A DNA stretch of 64,000 nt from Isoetes taiwanensis (taxonomy: Eukaryota > Streptophyta > Lycopodiopsida > Isoetales > Isoetaceae). The position numbers were made by a program, and so were the translations under genes. Of this stretch, positions 47,341 through 59,862 are shown one piece after another. Below the pieces are notes generated by a model. It saw nothing but the letters and a program-made list of their open reading frames with translations. It did not search any database and was not told the DNA's origin. Where the stretch lies: the NCBI GenBank assembly GCA_021234155.1, contig JAJEKV010000044.1:10386777-10450776 (forward strand), written 5' to 3'. The first letter of the stretch is position 1; every line of letters begins with the position of its first letter.

Positions 47341-47989
47341 ACCTTAATGCCACCATGGACTTGGAAGCGGGCAAAATCATTTCCGTCGACAATGCTGAAC
47401 CCTCTCTCTCCGAACACCGATTCGAGGGGCGCCCAAAATATCTATCAAGTTCGGGGCTCCACTGGTGAGTGCGCCTCGTCATCCTACCCGAATATCTTCG
47501 ATCCTTGGGGAAATGACCCTTGATCGGGGACCGGTATTTGGGCTGCTTTTGCTTGACCCTTACGGCTCCTTGCAATCGAATTCAGCGGGTTGATCACTTT
47601 TCAGGCGTGGAATCTCCTGCGGCTCACTCTGTAGATGTCCATCTTTGTCATGAAGCAACCTGCACTTGATGAAACTTCGGCAACCTCTCTTTTTTTCACC
47701 GCAGCGAGTGCCCGCATCTGTTATGCTTCAACCTCACGCACACATTGTCCGGAACCGCGAAGTGATACCCCATATTGGACTCACGAAGTCGAGATCGTGG
47801 GCGTAGGCAACAATCGACTGTCGCCTTGCTTTGCCAATCTTCCAACCCCTATATGCTCGTAGCGGGTGCGTCACGCTTTTCAAAAGTTCAAACACATTTT
47901 CGCTGGAGCTCAGAGATCTTCGGGGGAATCAACAAAAGCTTGGGGAACTCACCATTCCTACCAAATCGATGCCGCGTCCGGTTTGCAGC

Positions 47990-48480
47990 GGCGATGCAGG
48001 GCTCAACCCCAATTACCGTGATGCGTCAAGGCGGAAATTGACAAACTCCTTGTTGCGGGTTTGATCTATGAGGTCAAACATTACGAATGGGTGAGCCCCA
48101 TCGTCATTGCACTCAAACACAATGGTAAGATCGGCGTTTGCGTGGACTTCCGAAAACTCAATCGGGGCCGCAGGCGTGATCATTTTCCACTTCCCTTCAC
48201 GGACCGAGGTTACGGAAGAGGTTCTTTGGACATGAGATGTACTCCTTCATGGATGGTTTTTACGGCTACAATCGGATCTCAATCAAAGAATCGATCAACT
48301 CAAGACTACTTTCACCACCCCGGTGAGTCACTTTTTTTGCCTACAAGGTGGTTCCTTTTGGATTATCAAACTCTCCATCCACGTTTCAGCGTATCATGCT
48401 CTCGGTTTTTCATGATTTTATGAAGGAAAATCCTTCTTGCAAATTTTTCAAGATGACTTCTACGCGCCTCTGAGTTCCAT
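47990..48480 (+). pseudogene. Retrotransposon reverse transcriptase region
   Basis: The frame 48061-48423 starts with SPIVIALKHNGKIGVCVDFR and KLN, the Ty3-type RT palm entry. Other frames continue with the block before the active site. The catalytic motif appears as FQDD at 48446-48457, in the position of YVDD or FLDD of other elements. Frameshifts occur near 48160 and 48300. Confidence 0.8.
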
Positions 48481-48649
48481 GGTGACCATTTGGATAAATT
48501 GGAACTTCGTCTTTCGAGAAATGTGATGAGTCAGGCATTAGTCTCAATCGAGAAATGCACCTTTTGCGTCGCCGGGTGTTACGTTTGGGACATGTGGTGC
48601 AAAAGCGGTATCACCACGGATCATGCCAAAATCATTTGTATGCTCAAGG

Positions 48650-49250
48650 CTCAAGCATTGGCCAATATCAAGGAAACACGCTCTTTCTTGGGTAAGGTCA
48701 ATTATTACTCCACCTTCATTCACGGACTCGCGGCCATTGCGGATCCCATTCATAAACTCACGGGTGATGAATCCACGGGCTTGGAATTCCCGGCGGATCT
48801 TTGCTTTCAACGGTTGAAGCTCTTGCTTACTCGGGGCCGGTTCTTGTTCCTCCTCAATGGGACAAGCCCTTTCATGTTCATGTCGATGTCTCGGCATTTG
48901 CTATTGGAGCTGTTATTTCTCAAGAATATGATCGCGCTGCGACAAACCAAGCCGTCGCCCGGTAGTAAACTCAATTCTGGCGGCGCAACTACTCGCCCGC
49001 AGGCGAGAAGCCTTGGGTTTAATTTTTGCGTCCAGCGCTTCCGTCACTATCTTTTTGGGCGGTCGGATCAAATTCTTTGTTGACCACCGGGCACTTCTTT
49101 ATTTGATCAACAAATCCGCCCACGGGCGCATTGCTCGTTGGGTCCTCATACGCAAATTTGCACCTTTTGAAATTGTTCACAAGGGCGGCAAATCTCATGT
49201 TGTCCGGATTATCTTTCCGCATCCACCACGGATGATCCCTCCCTTTGGAG
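48650..49250 (+). pseudogene. Retrotransposon RNase H region
   Basis: Begins with the RT-connection block ETRSFLGKVNYYSTFIHGLA, then a frame-shifted RNase H core with KFFVDHRALLYLINKS at about 49068-49115 and an ARW turn. The domain degrades RNA in the RNA-DNA hybrid. The segment is split among at least three frames. Confidence 0.7.
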
Positions 49251-49399
49251 TCTCGGGCGCCTTTCACGGCGCTCAACTCTTTACGGTCGCGGCAACACCT
49301 CATTGGTTTTCGACTTTCGGCGATATCTCCTCACGAGGGGCTCTTCCATCGGAGGGCGCCCGCTCTCTCTCGATAGCGACAATCCGTCGACATCAATTT

Positions 49400-50610
49400 C
49401 TCCGCGAGGTCGGTGACTACACCATGGTTGCGGGACATCTTTACAAAAGGGTAAGGATACCATCCCCGGCGTTGTGTTCTACCTCATGAAGTTCGGATAT
49501 TGTCAGAAGCTCATCAAGGGCTAGGTGGTGGTCATTTTCATGGTGACACCACGGCGCGCCAAAATCCTTCTAGCTGGGTATTTTTGGCCCACGCTCTTCA
49601 AAGGCGCTCACGCCCCGCCCGCGCGTGTGATGCTTGCCGGCGTGTGGGGCGGCCCACGACCCTTGGCGCTCTTCCCTTGGCCGCCGGTCGCCCGCCACTT
49701 CCCTTGAGCAAATGGGGAATGGATTTTGTGGGACCCATCGATCCTCTGGCGGCACACCCGTGCCCGCTACATCCCAGTTCTCGCGACTACGCTACTAAAT
49801 GGGCGGAAGCTTGTGCACTTCGGACAACATTGCGGCAAGCACGACCAAGGTCCTCTATCAACAAATTATCGCGATTTGGCTTTACGGGCTGGTGGGTGAT
49901 CGTGGTGTCCATTTTATCAATCATACCATCAAGGAGGCGGCGGATTATCTCGATACATCATCACAAGAGCACACCTTACTATCCTCAAGGCAATGGTTTG
50001 GCGAGAGAGCACCAACAAAACTCGGTCACAATTCTCAAGAAAATTTGTGGCGCTTCTGCCTTGGCCGGCAAAACAAGCTTCCCTCTTGTTCTTTGGGCTT
50101 ACAATACTTGTTTCAAAATAGCTTCTGGTCACACTCCCTTCAAATTGGTTTATGGTCAAGAAGCTCTCATGCCGTTTGAATACATCCTTCCAACACTCCG
50201 TTTTCAAGCGGCTCACGCCCATAATCCACTTCTTTGCACTCAAAGAAAGGGTCTATCAATTGGAGCAGTTGGATGAACTTGAAGGGATGCTTATATTCGT
50301 GTTCTTCATGGACAGCGTTTGCAAAAATCTCTACATGACAAACATCGAAGACAAAAACCTTCAAAGAAGGAGATTTGGTTCTTCTTTATGATTTCGGTAC
50401 AAAAATTTTTAGGGTAAGCTTAAGTTTAGTTGGCTTGGCCCTTATCAAATTGTTCAAGTGGTTCGACCAGCGTTTTCAAGCTGGCTGAGTTAGATGGCAC
50501 TCCATTACCTACAACGCTGGTTAATGGCTTTTCGCCTCAAAACATTTCATCACCACGAAAGCGACAATCAACAAGCGGTCGGTTCAAGACACAACCACAG
50601 CGGAAGTGAC
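49400..50610 (+). pseudogene. Retrotransposon integrase region
   Basis: Contains part of the N-terminal zinc domain (CDACRRVGRPT), the core start (LSKWGMDFVGPID), STPYYPQGNGLA near the third acidic residue, and FKIASGHTPFKLVYGQEALM. A later frame has AELDGTPLPTTLVNGFS near 50480-50535, the GPY/F-type C-terminal module. No chromodomain is evident. Integrase would join element cDNA to chromosomal DNA. The sequence is frameshifted at several points. Confidence 0.8.
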
Positions 50611-53600
50611 TAAAAAGCGGTGGCATATTATATTATAGGTGGATTTTTTTTTTTTACAAAATGTGGGCCACGCCCAACTATTTCCGCTATGGGCAGCGCC
50701 CTATATATAAAAGCGGGCTCGAGCCCTATCTACTAAAAACCTAAGAGGAAAAATCCTCTACTCAGGGTTGGGAGCGAGAGGTGATCTGAAGGAGGTGGTA
50801 GAGGTTACCTTTCGGGGTCGGCGAAGGTGCGAGAACCACCTCCATCCGTTGGTATGAGGATCGGGATGTTCACCATCCGGAACACCCGACCATCCATTCG
50901 AGACCCCCACGATTGTGGCAGCGCCCGAAGGAATCCGGACAATTCATTTTGCAAGTAATCCACTCTTGGCGGTTAGTGGGCATCGATGCGGTTCTCGTTC
51001 AAACCGGCGGCGACCATCTTGAGCACCATCGAATATCTTAAAACTTCCCTCGGTTAGTCTTATATAGCCAGCCGAGGAACTCCTTGTCGGCGTGGACCAA
51101 TCAAAAAAAAATGCATAGCGTGTTTTGCAATGCAAAATTTGTTTCTAAGCGAGAGAATCTGTTCACCCGCCGCATATCTAGCCATGGTACCCTCGACACA
51201 TTCGTTTTAATGATATCCCACCGAGTTGCCAGCATTAAATGCCATTGCTTCTTTTCATACCCGTCACACATTAATATGTGTCCTTTGGCCCTGTCACATC
51301 GATCATTTTCTCCGTCTCATCTCCACCGTTCATTGCTTCTCCCTTGGTTGTTTGGGGACTTAGCCAAATTTTTGCCTCTCAATCGCCTCCTTGGCATCTT
51401 TCAACACGGCACCATCAGCGGTTGCCGCTTAGTCCTCATCATACCCCTTAGCCTCCATTTGGCGCCCTAAACCTTTTAGATCCCTCTGCGCCTTGCCGTC
51501 CTCGGTTCTTTGCCTTAGTCCTCAGCCCTTGAATCCTTTGTTCTTTTCCGCAAATCTTTGCCATGGCTGCACCAAAATTTTCTACACTTCAAGCTCTTTG
51601 CTCGAGGGGAACCGGCTCTTTTTAGTCGTATCTTTCTTGGGCCCACTTTCAGTGAAGCCCTTGTTGGCCCGAATCGTGAAGTCGTGCGAGCGCCCGGAAA
51701 CTTTACAAATTCTCTCAAATGGAACTTAGGCTCCAAATCGACCGGTTAGGCGGTTCGCCGCTAACATCGTCAGCAGCCCGCATGGATACACCCACGGTGG
51801 TCGATGGCACCACCATTTATTTGACTCAACACCTGATTTCCGGGGTATTCCATATTCCTTTGCAAACCCCTTGTTTATCTTGGTGCGCCATACGGGATCT
51901 AGATGTCTTTGAGTTTGGTGCACCTCCTTATCCGCCAATGTGCATCGCTTGACAAATATAGACAAACCCCATGAAACTTTTGTTAAGTTTACGTGGCGCA
52001 AGTTCCTTGGGTATTCTATCAAGAACACCCATATCAATAAACCTTTCTATAATATTGTGCTCAGCGCTCACGCACTCCAACCAACACATTGATTGGCCCC
52101 AATTCTTTGTTCTACCGTCTTCTCCAAGAAGTGGACCGTCTTTGGGCTACCACTTCTATTTCTGTATATCGTGGGAAACCACCTTCAAGCCATTATCCGT
52201 CATTACTTTCCTCCCACACCTCCTCATTCTCATGATTTCCTTTCGGTCCCTTCCTCGGACTCACCAAGTCGGCACTTCCGCCCTTCTTCCTCTGGTCATG
52301 TCAACATTCCGCACTCCCATGTCACGGTCTCCTCCTCGCTCTGAGAATCCAAGCATTCGGTTCACACCATGTTTCACAAACGCCATCCCAAAACCGGGGC
52401 AACGGCGGGCTCCACCACCACGGCACCCTCGACTCGTCGGTTGTTGTATCGATATCGTGAGGATGCTCAAAGGCGCTTTTCTCAAGTTACAAGAATCCCA
52501 AGAAGCTCTTATGCATGGGGTTCAAAGCGGCCCTAGAGGCCTCCGTCACGGTTCCGCGGTGACCTTCAAGCTGCCCTTTGCACAAGTTCAAACTTTGGAG
52601 GCCCAACTTCAAGACAAACGGAGCTCTCTTACGGGCCGTATAGATCTCAAAGTGCCGCGGGGATGGAGACCAGCCTACTTACGGATCAGCGGGCTCAACT
52701 CCAAGCCCGAAATTCAGGGACTTATTGGAGCAAAACAAGTCCAAAGATACTCTCTCGGTGACAAAGAGAAAGATATAGCTAAGCTTGACACCTTGTACTT
52801 TCGAGCTTTGTGACAATTCTGACACTCAAGTTCAAAACCTTACCGGCGTGACACTCAAATTGCCTCTCGGCGGCTCGGCTCTCCCGCGAGACTTCACGGC
52901 TCACATCTCTCCAAGATCGGCTTACGAAGGTAAGGTAAAGCAGAAAATTCTTGATGGCCAGAGATTGCCGTGCCGACTCAATGCTCTGGGCAATCCACCT
53001 CACAGGTCCACACTTCTCATAAGCGGGTCCGTGACCGATCCCATATACGTTAGAAAAGGACCACGGGGATCCGTGACCTTGAACAACGATTACGACCACG
53101 CTATTCGGTCTGGCGATGAGGCCTGAACCAAACTTGGCGGCTATATTGCCATCGTTAGCCCATTTTACTGTTGATTTCCGGTTCCTTCACGCTATCACGG
53201 ATTATGTGGTTGCCGCCGCCACCTCTTTCTTCCCCGAAGTGGCATGGGGCTGATGGTCTGTGGATGTTCACTGCGCCGCTGATTTTCTTCGGATCGGCGA
53301 ACTCTCAATTGAAGACAAAGGTTTATCTTTGTGCCCTTTTGGTCTTTGATCTCATTCAACTGCGACGATCGGGACTTCATCACCTTGAGAATTGTTCAGC
53401 CCATGGCTTACATCTTTCATGATTTCTATCACGGGTGATACACAAGAGATTTCGGGGATGGGCCATGGCGAGGAACTTTCGGGGGTGACCCCACTCTTCA
53501 ATGGTTGCTTGGGATAACAACCCCTATCTCGTGATCATGCTTTCGGACCACGCTCTTCATCAATAGTACATGCACGAGCTTGCTCATCATTTGCCTCTCG

Positions 53601-54551
53601 GCAAGCGGAAGTCTTTGCAACAAATAAGGAAGTATGCGGGACATCAGGGATCTTCCCTATACACAAGTTTACATGCAACACCTTCTAGGGTACAATCAAT
53701 TGCGTGCTCTTACGGATAGTAAAAGCGGTCCGGTGGGATAGCCCTCTGTCAACTCTCAACTCTACGCCTCATGCGGGATCGTTGGTGCAAAGCCCTTGAT
53801 CCGGCCATTGTCGATGAATTGGGGCGAGGCTTCGACAACCCCGCCCGCGGGCATGGTTCCCTCTCCCTATGCTTCCCTAGGTGTTCCTCCCCGCCCCCGG
53901 GTTCACGACCTCGATTGGCGTCGCCCATTTTGGACCAAGGTCATGGATGGCCATCTTTGGATGGACTCCACCTCGGATCTCGGCGGATCTCCGGTGGGAT
54001 CCCCGTTTTGTTCGCCCGCTCCAATTGGGAGGAGGGTGCCACTCTTGATAACACCATGAATTGGATCTATATTGCTAATGGCGTGGTTGGCAGCGCCCTG
54101 GCGTGCGCTTCATGGTCTTGACACCTTCTTGCGAGAATGCGCCACCTCACCGGATCCTTGATCCATCTTCAAAGCGAGGTTTTGTCTTTGCTCTCAAATG
54201 CATCTTGCTTTCGGCTCCTTAAATCGGCGGCGTCCCATTTTTTCTTTGCAATCCGAATGCGATTAATCGATTGCCTTCGGCCTCGGACACCTGCCTACTC
54301 ATGGAATGTCGGTTTGTTTCTTGAGCGCCCATCTTTGCCCTTGAAGACATGGTGCGTCACGGTTTTCTCATTGATCACGAGATCCACGCCCTTGGCCTCA
54401 ACACTCCTCTGCTCTACAAACCGCCCGGGATCTCATTGGCTTAAAGTACCATAATGGTGCCGTCCTCACTCCCGTGAGGATCACTTTTCGAACAGACGGC
54501 TTCAGCCCTCGAGAAACACTTCCTCCTTTTCTTCACTCACGAGTGTCGTTT
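50611..54551 (+). other. Extra 3.9-kb region between integrase and the 3' LTR
   Basis: Not part of the standard Ty3/gypsy set. It opens with a promoter-like stretch at 50690-50730. Frame-shifted protein-like sequence follows, for example TTIYLTQHLISGVFHIPLQT (51807), HETFVKFTWRKFLGYSIKNT (51972), a Gln/Leu-rich stretch near 52460-52640, LWMFTAPLIF (53260) and HGFLIDHEI (about 54359). I recognise none of these. It could be an accessory open reading frame, as known between pol and the 3' LTR in some plant gypsy elements, or a remnant of a second element inserted here. Confidence 0.5.
50690..50760 (+). promoter_or_regulatory. Possible internal promoter or nested LTR remnant
   Basis: 'ctatatataaaag' at 50701-50713 is a good TATA box. 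It is followed immediately by the 12-bp palindrome GGGCTCGAGCCC (50716-50727) and, near 50742-50762, by the small hairpin 'gaggaaaaatcctc'. The arrangement resembles the U3/R part of an LTR, but I see no matching partner. Confidence 0.4.
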
Positions 54552-54560
54552 GGTGGGGAG

Positions 54561-55123
54561 TGTTAGTCCATGCCTCTGGTATAGGACTATTCATGCATCT
54601 GATGGACGAGGTCAAGAACAAGGACCCATGATCAACCCGCGGGTCAGCCATCCAAGGCCCATGAAGACCAAGCGGCGGCCTATCAAGAGGCGCGCTCCGG
54701 ACAAGTAGCCGGGCCGTTGCCCGCACGTCGGCATCGGCGTGATTCTAGGCACTTCAAGAGGCACCGCCAACATTCACCAAATCAGGCCTCCTTCCGGGAG
54801 TCGGCAGAGATCGGTCGAGTGTCTATATTGGGCCAAAGGCCATTGTACTATATATATGAGTAGAGCTAGCACATGAGTTTTAGATGAGTTTTGAGTCTTG
54901 TCTCTCTTGAGTCTTCTCTCGATTGCGAGAGCTTATGTATGTTCATCATTGATATCAAGGAAGCTTATCATTTTCCTCTCATTGTTCTCTTTTGTTACAT
55001 TTTTCTTCTTGTTGTTCTCTTCTTGCAAATCCGGCGTGACATAGTCCGGTTCTCTGTTAGATCAAGGGTTCTCCACAGGAGAGTCTTCTTCTGAGGAGTT
55101 CCCGAACCCGGACCCCAAACCGA
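54561..55123 (+). repeat. 3' LTR
   Basis: Begins TGTTAGTC directly after a purine-rich tract (ggtggggag, 54552-54560) that would serve as the plus-strand primer. Ends CCCCAAACC, so the terminal A is changed. Followed by the target duplicate GACT. Confidence 0.9.
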
Positions 55124-55127
55124 CTCT

Positions 55128-56330
55128 CGAACCTCTATTCACAGTCCCTCATCTTTGCCACCAAACCTACACGGTGCTGACTGCGGCCGACAAATAGGGA
55201 TTGTGAATGCACATGGCCTCACAGGTGGTGGTGAGGCTTCCCATGGTAGAAGGGAGACATTCTCAACTTCGATCCTTGCAGCGGATATGGACCTCATCTT
55301 CCTCATAGAAACATGGGAGGCGTCTTTGGACATAGGCTACCCGACTTGCTAGGATACCCGGTAGCTACTCGTCTTCAATGAATGCACAAGAAAGTGGGGA
55401 TCGGGAGGATTGCACGCTTCTGGTACTCCACTTGAGATAGGATTGGGCCGAGGCACTCAACCATTGATTACATCTTCACGCTGCCAACTCTGGTGGTTGA
55501 AGACAACAGGAACTATCGGCAAGATGTGTATTGCTGCTTCGTAGACTTTACCAAGGCTTTTGACACTGTGCCTCAGGAAAAGCTATGGACAAGATTGCAA
55601 CAGCTGGAGTTCCTGCAAAACTGCAGAACCTGATGTATAGATTATATGAGATATGCTCGGCCAGACTGCGACCAGTTGGCCAAACATTCGAGAGCAACAT
55701 CGAGGTCCGCCGGGGATGCCCTCTCCCTCCCACACTATTTGGCATGTACATTGATCAGTTGGAGAAATGCTTGCGGACAATGGCGGCAATGGAGCTCAAC
55801 TTCTACACCAGAACACCAGAGAGCTGATCTATACTAATGATGTCCAGCAATATTTGCTCTCTTCGGGCATTCAAAAGATGGGTCAGATTTGGCTGAGAGG
55901 AATTGAGGATAGCTTCAGTAGCGAAGCTATAAAACCTAGAGGACAAATTAGCCACAGATCAGTCGGAATTGGGTTCTTGAAAAAGAGACAATTCTGTAGC
56001 TATAAATCCATGTTTGGATTGAGACTTGGTAATAGAGCTCGGTTTGGCAGGGCGATTCTGTTCCTGCAGCCACAGTATAGGTTAGGCCTCCCTGTGGTAG
56101 AACTGGGTCCCGGTATTGGTGGTCAGATAACCGCTTAGGAAAATTGCTGGGAGGATCCGATCATCGCTGGTGTCGAGAACACTGGGGTGCTGAAGCATCA
56201 ACTGGGAGCTGCATAGCACTAATCAACGAGGGGGATCTAGGATCCATGGTGTGGGTGGTAGTTGATTGGCGCATCCCAGGCCGGGCAAAATACCTCACCC
56301 CTCAAGCCGAGGACTTCTGTTTTTAATTCC
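55128..56330 (+). mobile_element. LINE continuation: endonuclease start, internal deletion, RT and tail
   Basis: This resumes the unit C LINE after the LTR element. The endonuclease start is visible (AADMDLIFLIETWEAS, 55275-55325). After about 100 bases it jumps to RT: HSTIDYIFTLPTLVVED and FVDFTKAFDTVPQEKLW, then EVRRGCPLPPTLFGMYIDQL (55700-55765). Most of the endonuclease and the RT fingers are deleted. A further open stretch (55767-56138) probably belongs to the ORF2 C-terminal part but has no clear motif. An A-run at about 56463-56487 may be the poly(A) end. The copy is inactive. Confidence 0.8.
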
Positions 56331-59300
56331 TAGATCAATACTATCAAATGAGCGGAATCCCCTTCATATTCGATCAGATCGCCTGATCCTGATCCTGCTT
56401 TCTTTGCCTTGGGAGGCATATCAAACTCCTTGGAACACTACCTTAAGTGCCCTTCAAAGTGCCCTTCAAAATTAAAAAAAAAAAAATTGCAATCATCCGG
56501 AAAACTGCCTGTTACTCTATGAGTATAATGTCAAATCAAGGCAAACCTGATATATCTGGAAAGCTCTCAGAATAAGCTTTCCAAGAGCCTAAGATCATTG
56601 AAAATTGAGCTCTGGTTCTCAAGTTATGACAAAAAATGTGACTGCCTATTGAAACCTCGCGTGCATTGATAAGAGAATGCTAAGTCAAGAGAAAAATGCA
56701 AATTGATCTAGTTCGCAAGTTCCACTATGTAAATTTATGTAGATATAAGAGATCAACCAGATCTGCAAATCCATGCTGACCTGGATGCTTCATGGACAGC
56801 CCAAAACATTTGGCAAACGACGTACATAGAAAACGTCACTCCCAAACTGCAAGCTAATATCACCATGACAACTATTAAACCATCAGAGTTAGAACGGGCC
56901 ACTTGACCCCGAGTCGACATCAAACAACTCCCTTGATAACTACGAATCACTTTAGCATATGTACAACTAGGATGTGGATGATGTCGAAATCGACATATAT
57001 CTATGAGTTTTTATACATCTTAATATAGAAGGCGCGTCATCTAATATCATGTGAGTGAGGGTAATAATAACTTACCAATATCAATCATGACAATGAAGCA
57101 AAAAAAATTAAAAGGTGAATTGAGCAAAAAAATATTGACAAAGTTGGAGTATTCATTTGTTGCAATAAATCATTTATGAAGAAATAGGCAAACCATGCTA
57201 TGCTTCTAGTAGATTCATGCCAGGTAAAGCAATCAATTTATGGTTGGCTAGTCACAATATGTACAAAGGGAACCTCTGGATGCTAGTTGTCATCTACTTA
57301 GAGAAAGAATATGGAAATAAACGTGGAAGATGGCAATCTCCAATGGTCCATAGGTGAATGTAAGAAGCACCTAACCATCAAGGAGAAAGAAGGGGGATTT
57401 TACCCTTTTTCAGAATCACCATAAAGTCTATTTAGGTCTTTTGGATTTGACCTTTGTGGTACTGGAAATGAGGTTTTTGCTCCTTTATGTCGGGCAATAA
57501 ATGCTTAATTATGTCATGTAAGGTCCATGGTTAGGTGTTTGCTCCTTCATGTCAGGCAATAAGGGCTTAAATATATCATATAAGGTCCTTGGTTAGGCCC
57601 TTATTGCTATAACTCGAAATTTATCTAGGTTTTCTAATGGAAGCTGATGTGGACAACCCTTACGTGTCTAATCATCATTGTGGGACAAATTTTAAAAATC
57701 TAACGAGTATATTTCTTGTATAATTTAAGCTCGCGAAAAGAGATGTCGGAAAACCAAGATTTTAGTCGGAAAAAAATACAAAAAACCATATTTGATCGGC
57801 AAAGTTCCAGGAAAACTTTTCCATGTCAAAATTTCTCGACTTAGATAGCTAGGATGCTAGATTAACCATGTAAGGCCTGGACATTAGGGTTCAGAAAATA
57901 TTTTTGGAATAGCCCAAAAATTTTCTGTTTATGTTAGTATGTGCCAAATTTCCTATATATTAGATTTCAAATACTTAGGAATTTACGTATAAACTCTGTT
58001 TTCCTACCAATTTTTTTTTTTTTTTTTTTTTCCAGCATCCAGAAAACCCAACAAAAAATATAGAAGTTCAGAAGAAATCCTCGAGCCAAACCTCTGCTTT
58101 TTCAAGCCCCGACCTGTGTATCTAGCAACTACATTTTTGGTATTTAAACATATTAATTCTTATGGAAAAGATTCTATATTTTCTTCCTTCTTCTTAAAGC
58201 GACAATTGACAATTTTTGAGGAACTTGATTCCATTTCTAGCATAAAATGTGAGATGCATATCAAATTTCATTTTCTCAATATTCTTATGGTTTAGATCAA
58301 TGGCTTAAAGATATAAAATAATACAAAGAGTGACAAATGGATGGAGGTTAAAACATTAGAAAGGTCGACTTTTTGGCATTCATGAACGACATGTGACTAC
58401 ATGAGGGTGGATGGAGGTTAAAATATTAGATCCATTTTTTTGGCATCAATGGATGCTAAGCAATACATGCCGCCTTATTTGATGTGGCTACATGAAGTGG
58501 CATATCTAGACCTGAAATAAAGTGACAAAATGCATGACACCTTACGTGATGTCACTACATGAGGTGGCATATTTTACACATAAAATAAGTTAAACGAGTG
58601 ACAAGTGAATGGAAGTTAAGGCAACAAGTAGATAATACTTTTTGCATCATACCACATGCCACCATCCAACTTTTTAGCAAGTTATTTCCTAGCATTAATG
58701 GATAATAATTAACTCATGCCACCTTATGTCATGTGATTACATGGTGGCATCTACGCATAAGGTGAATTTGTGTAGCCAATTTTAATAAAGGCGGATGCAA
58801 TTAATTATACTTGATGAGCTGGCAGTGTCTACATTCTCACGATAGAGGTGTTCTATTATAGTGAGATTCGTGCTTGCCATTGTTTCATCACGATAGACAT
58901 CACATAATTCGGTTCAAAAAATCTTTAGAATCCTGACAGAATCTCACAAACCTTGAGAATATGAGAGAATTGTAAGGAATCTAAACGATACTCGAAGGAA
59001 TTGGGAGCATAAATCTTAGGGAATATTGTATAATATTTATAGAATCTTAAGAAAACATTTATGCATCTGGAAGAAGCTTCATAACCTCTAGTATGTTCAT
59101 GGGATCATAGGGAATCTCAAGGAAAAAAAATCTTCAAAATTCTTGTGGGGATTCTTGTGGGGCTACACGCGAGAAGTCACATTCCATCTATCTTACCATC
59201 CTGGATCCTTCGACTCGCGCCTGAAAAATTGCTCTCAGAGTTTATAGACTTGTCGCGCCACGCACGAGATATTGGTGCAAGTTGCTTACTTAACATAGAA

Positions 59301-59339
59301 ATACTTCAGCAATGTCTAACTTGATTATTTCTTTCACAG
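56331..59339. other. AT-rich intergenic region with repeats, no gene
   Basis: No coding frame I can support across 3 kb. It contains a 62-bp tandem duplication (57476-57599), a T-run of 23 bases (58011-58033) and a set of diverged repeats around 'tgatgtggctacatgaagtg' and 'catatt' at about 58330-58760. The stretch at 56565-56640 (gctttccaa, gagctctgg, caagttatga) resembles 12380-12450, so both may belong to one old repeat family. Confidence 0.6.
57476..57599. repeat. 62-bp tandem duplication (two copies)
   Basis: A unit starting 'tttgctcctt(t/c)atgtc' and ending 'ggttagg' occurs at 57476-57537 and 57538-57599 with several substitutions. Confidence 0.9.
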
Positions 59340-59862
59340 CTTCCAAGAGAGCACTAGTTACATCAACTTATGCACCACCAAAGAAACCTAGGAAGGACCC
59401 CAAGGTAGTACAAGACGAGACTGGGGAGATAGATCGAACTCTTGGCATAAAGCTAATTGATGACGGTAGAGTCATAACATGCGAGCTAAGTCAGGACTTG
59501 CCAGAGATAGTTTTAGGTGATGGGTCTGAATGGTATGTTACTGTGAGCAAGGCAGGCTCAAAGTATGACGTGGTCCTGTATTCAAGGGAGAACAAAGACG
59601 CGGCCTTCAAAAAAGTAGGGTTGATCCTTTCATGCGAGGAGCTTGATGACCACATCTGTGTCTTCATAATAGAGAAGACCGTAAAGAAGAATCTCAGCAT
59701 TTCCAAATACAATGCAGGTATAGATGGATTCAGGCCAGATAAGATAGCAGACGGTGTTACAAAGTATGGCTGGCCTATTGAAGGTTCATACCATACAGTT
59801 CGTTTTGTATGTGAAGGAATATCTACAGCCTGACGAAGTTTGCAGAAGAAACCATCTTCAAT

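Larger units (their letters stand above)
44077..55123 (+). mobile_element. Ty3/gypsy-type LTR retrotransposon, about 11 kb, inactive
   Basis: Two direct LTRs (44077-44633 and 54561-55123) flank 9.9 kb. The target site GACT is present at 44073-44076 and again at 55124-55127. Domain order gag, protease, RT, RNase H, integrase places it in the Ty3/gypsy group. All coding segments are in shifting frames. About 3.9 kb between integrase and the 3' LTR is extra. The element sits inside the LINE ORF1 of unit C, so it is the youngest insertion in this region. Confidence 0.9.
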
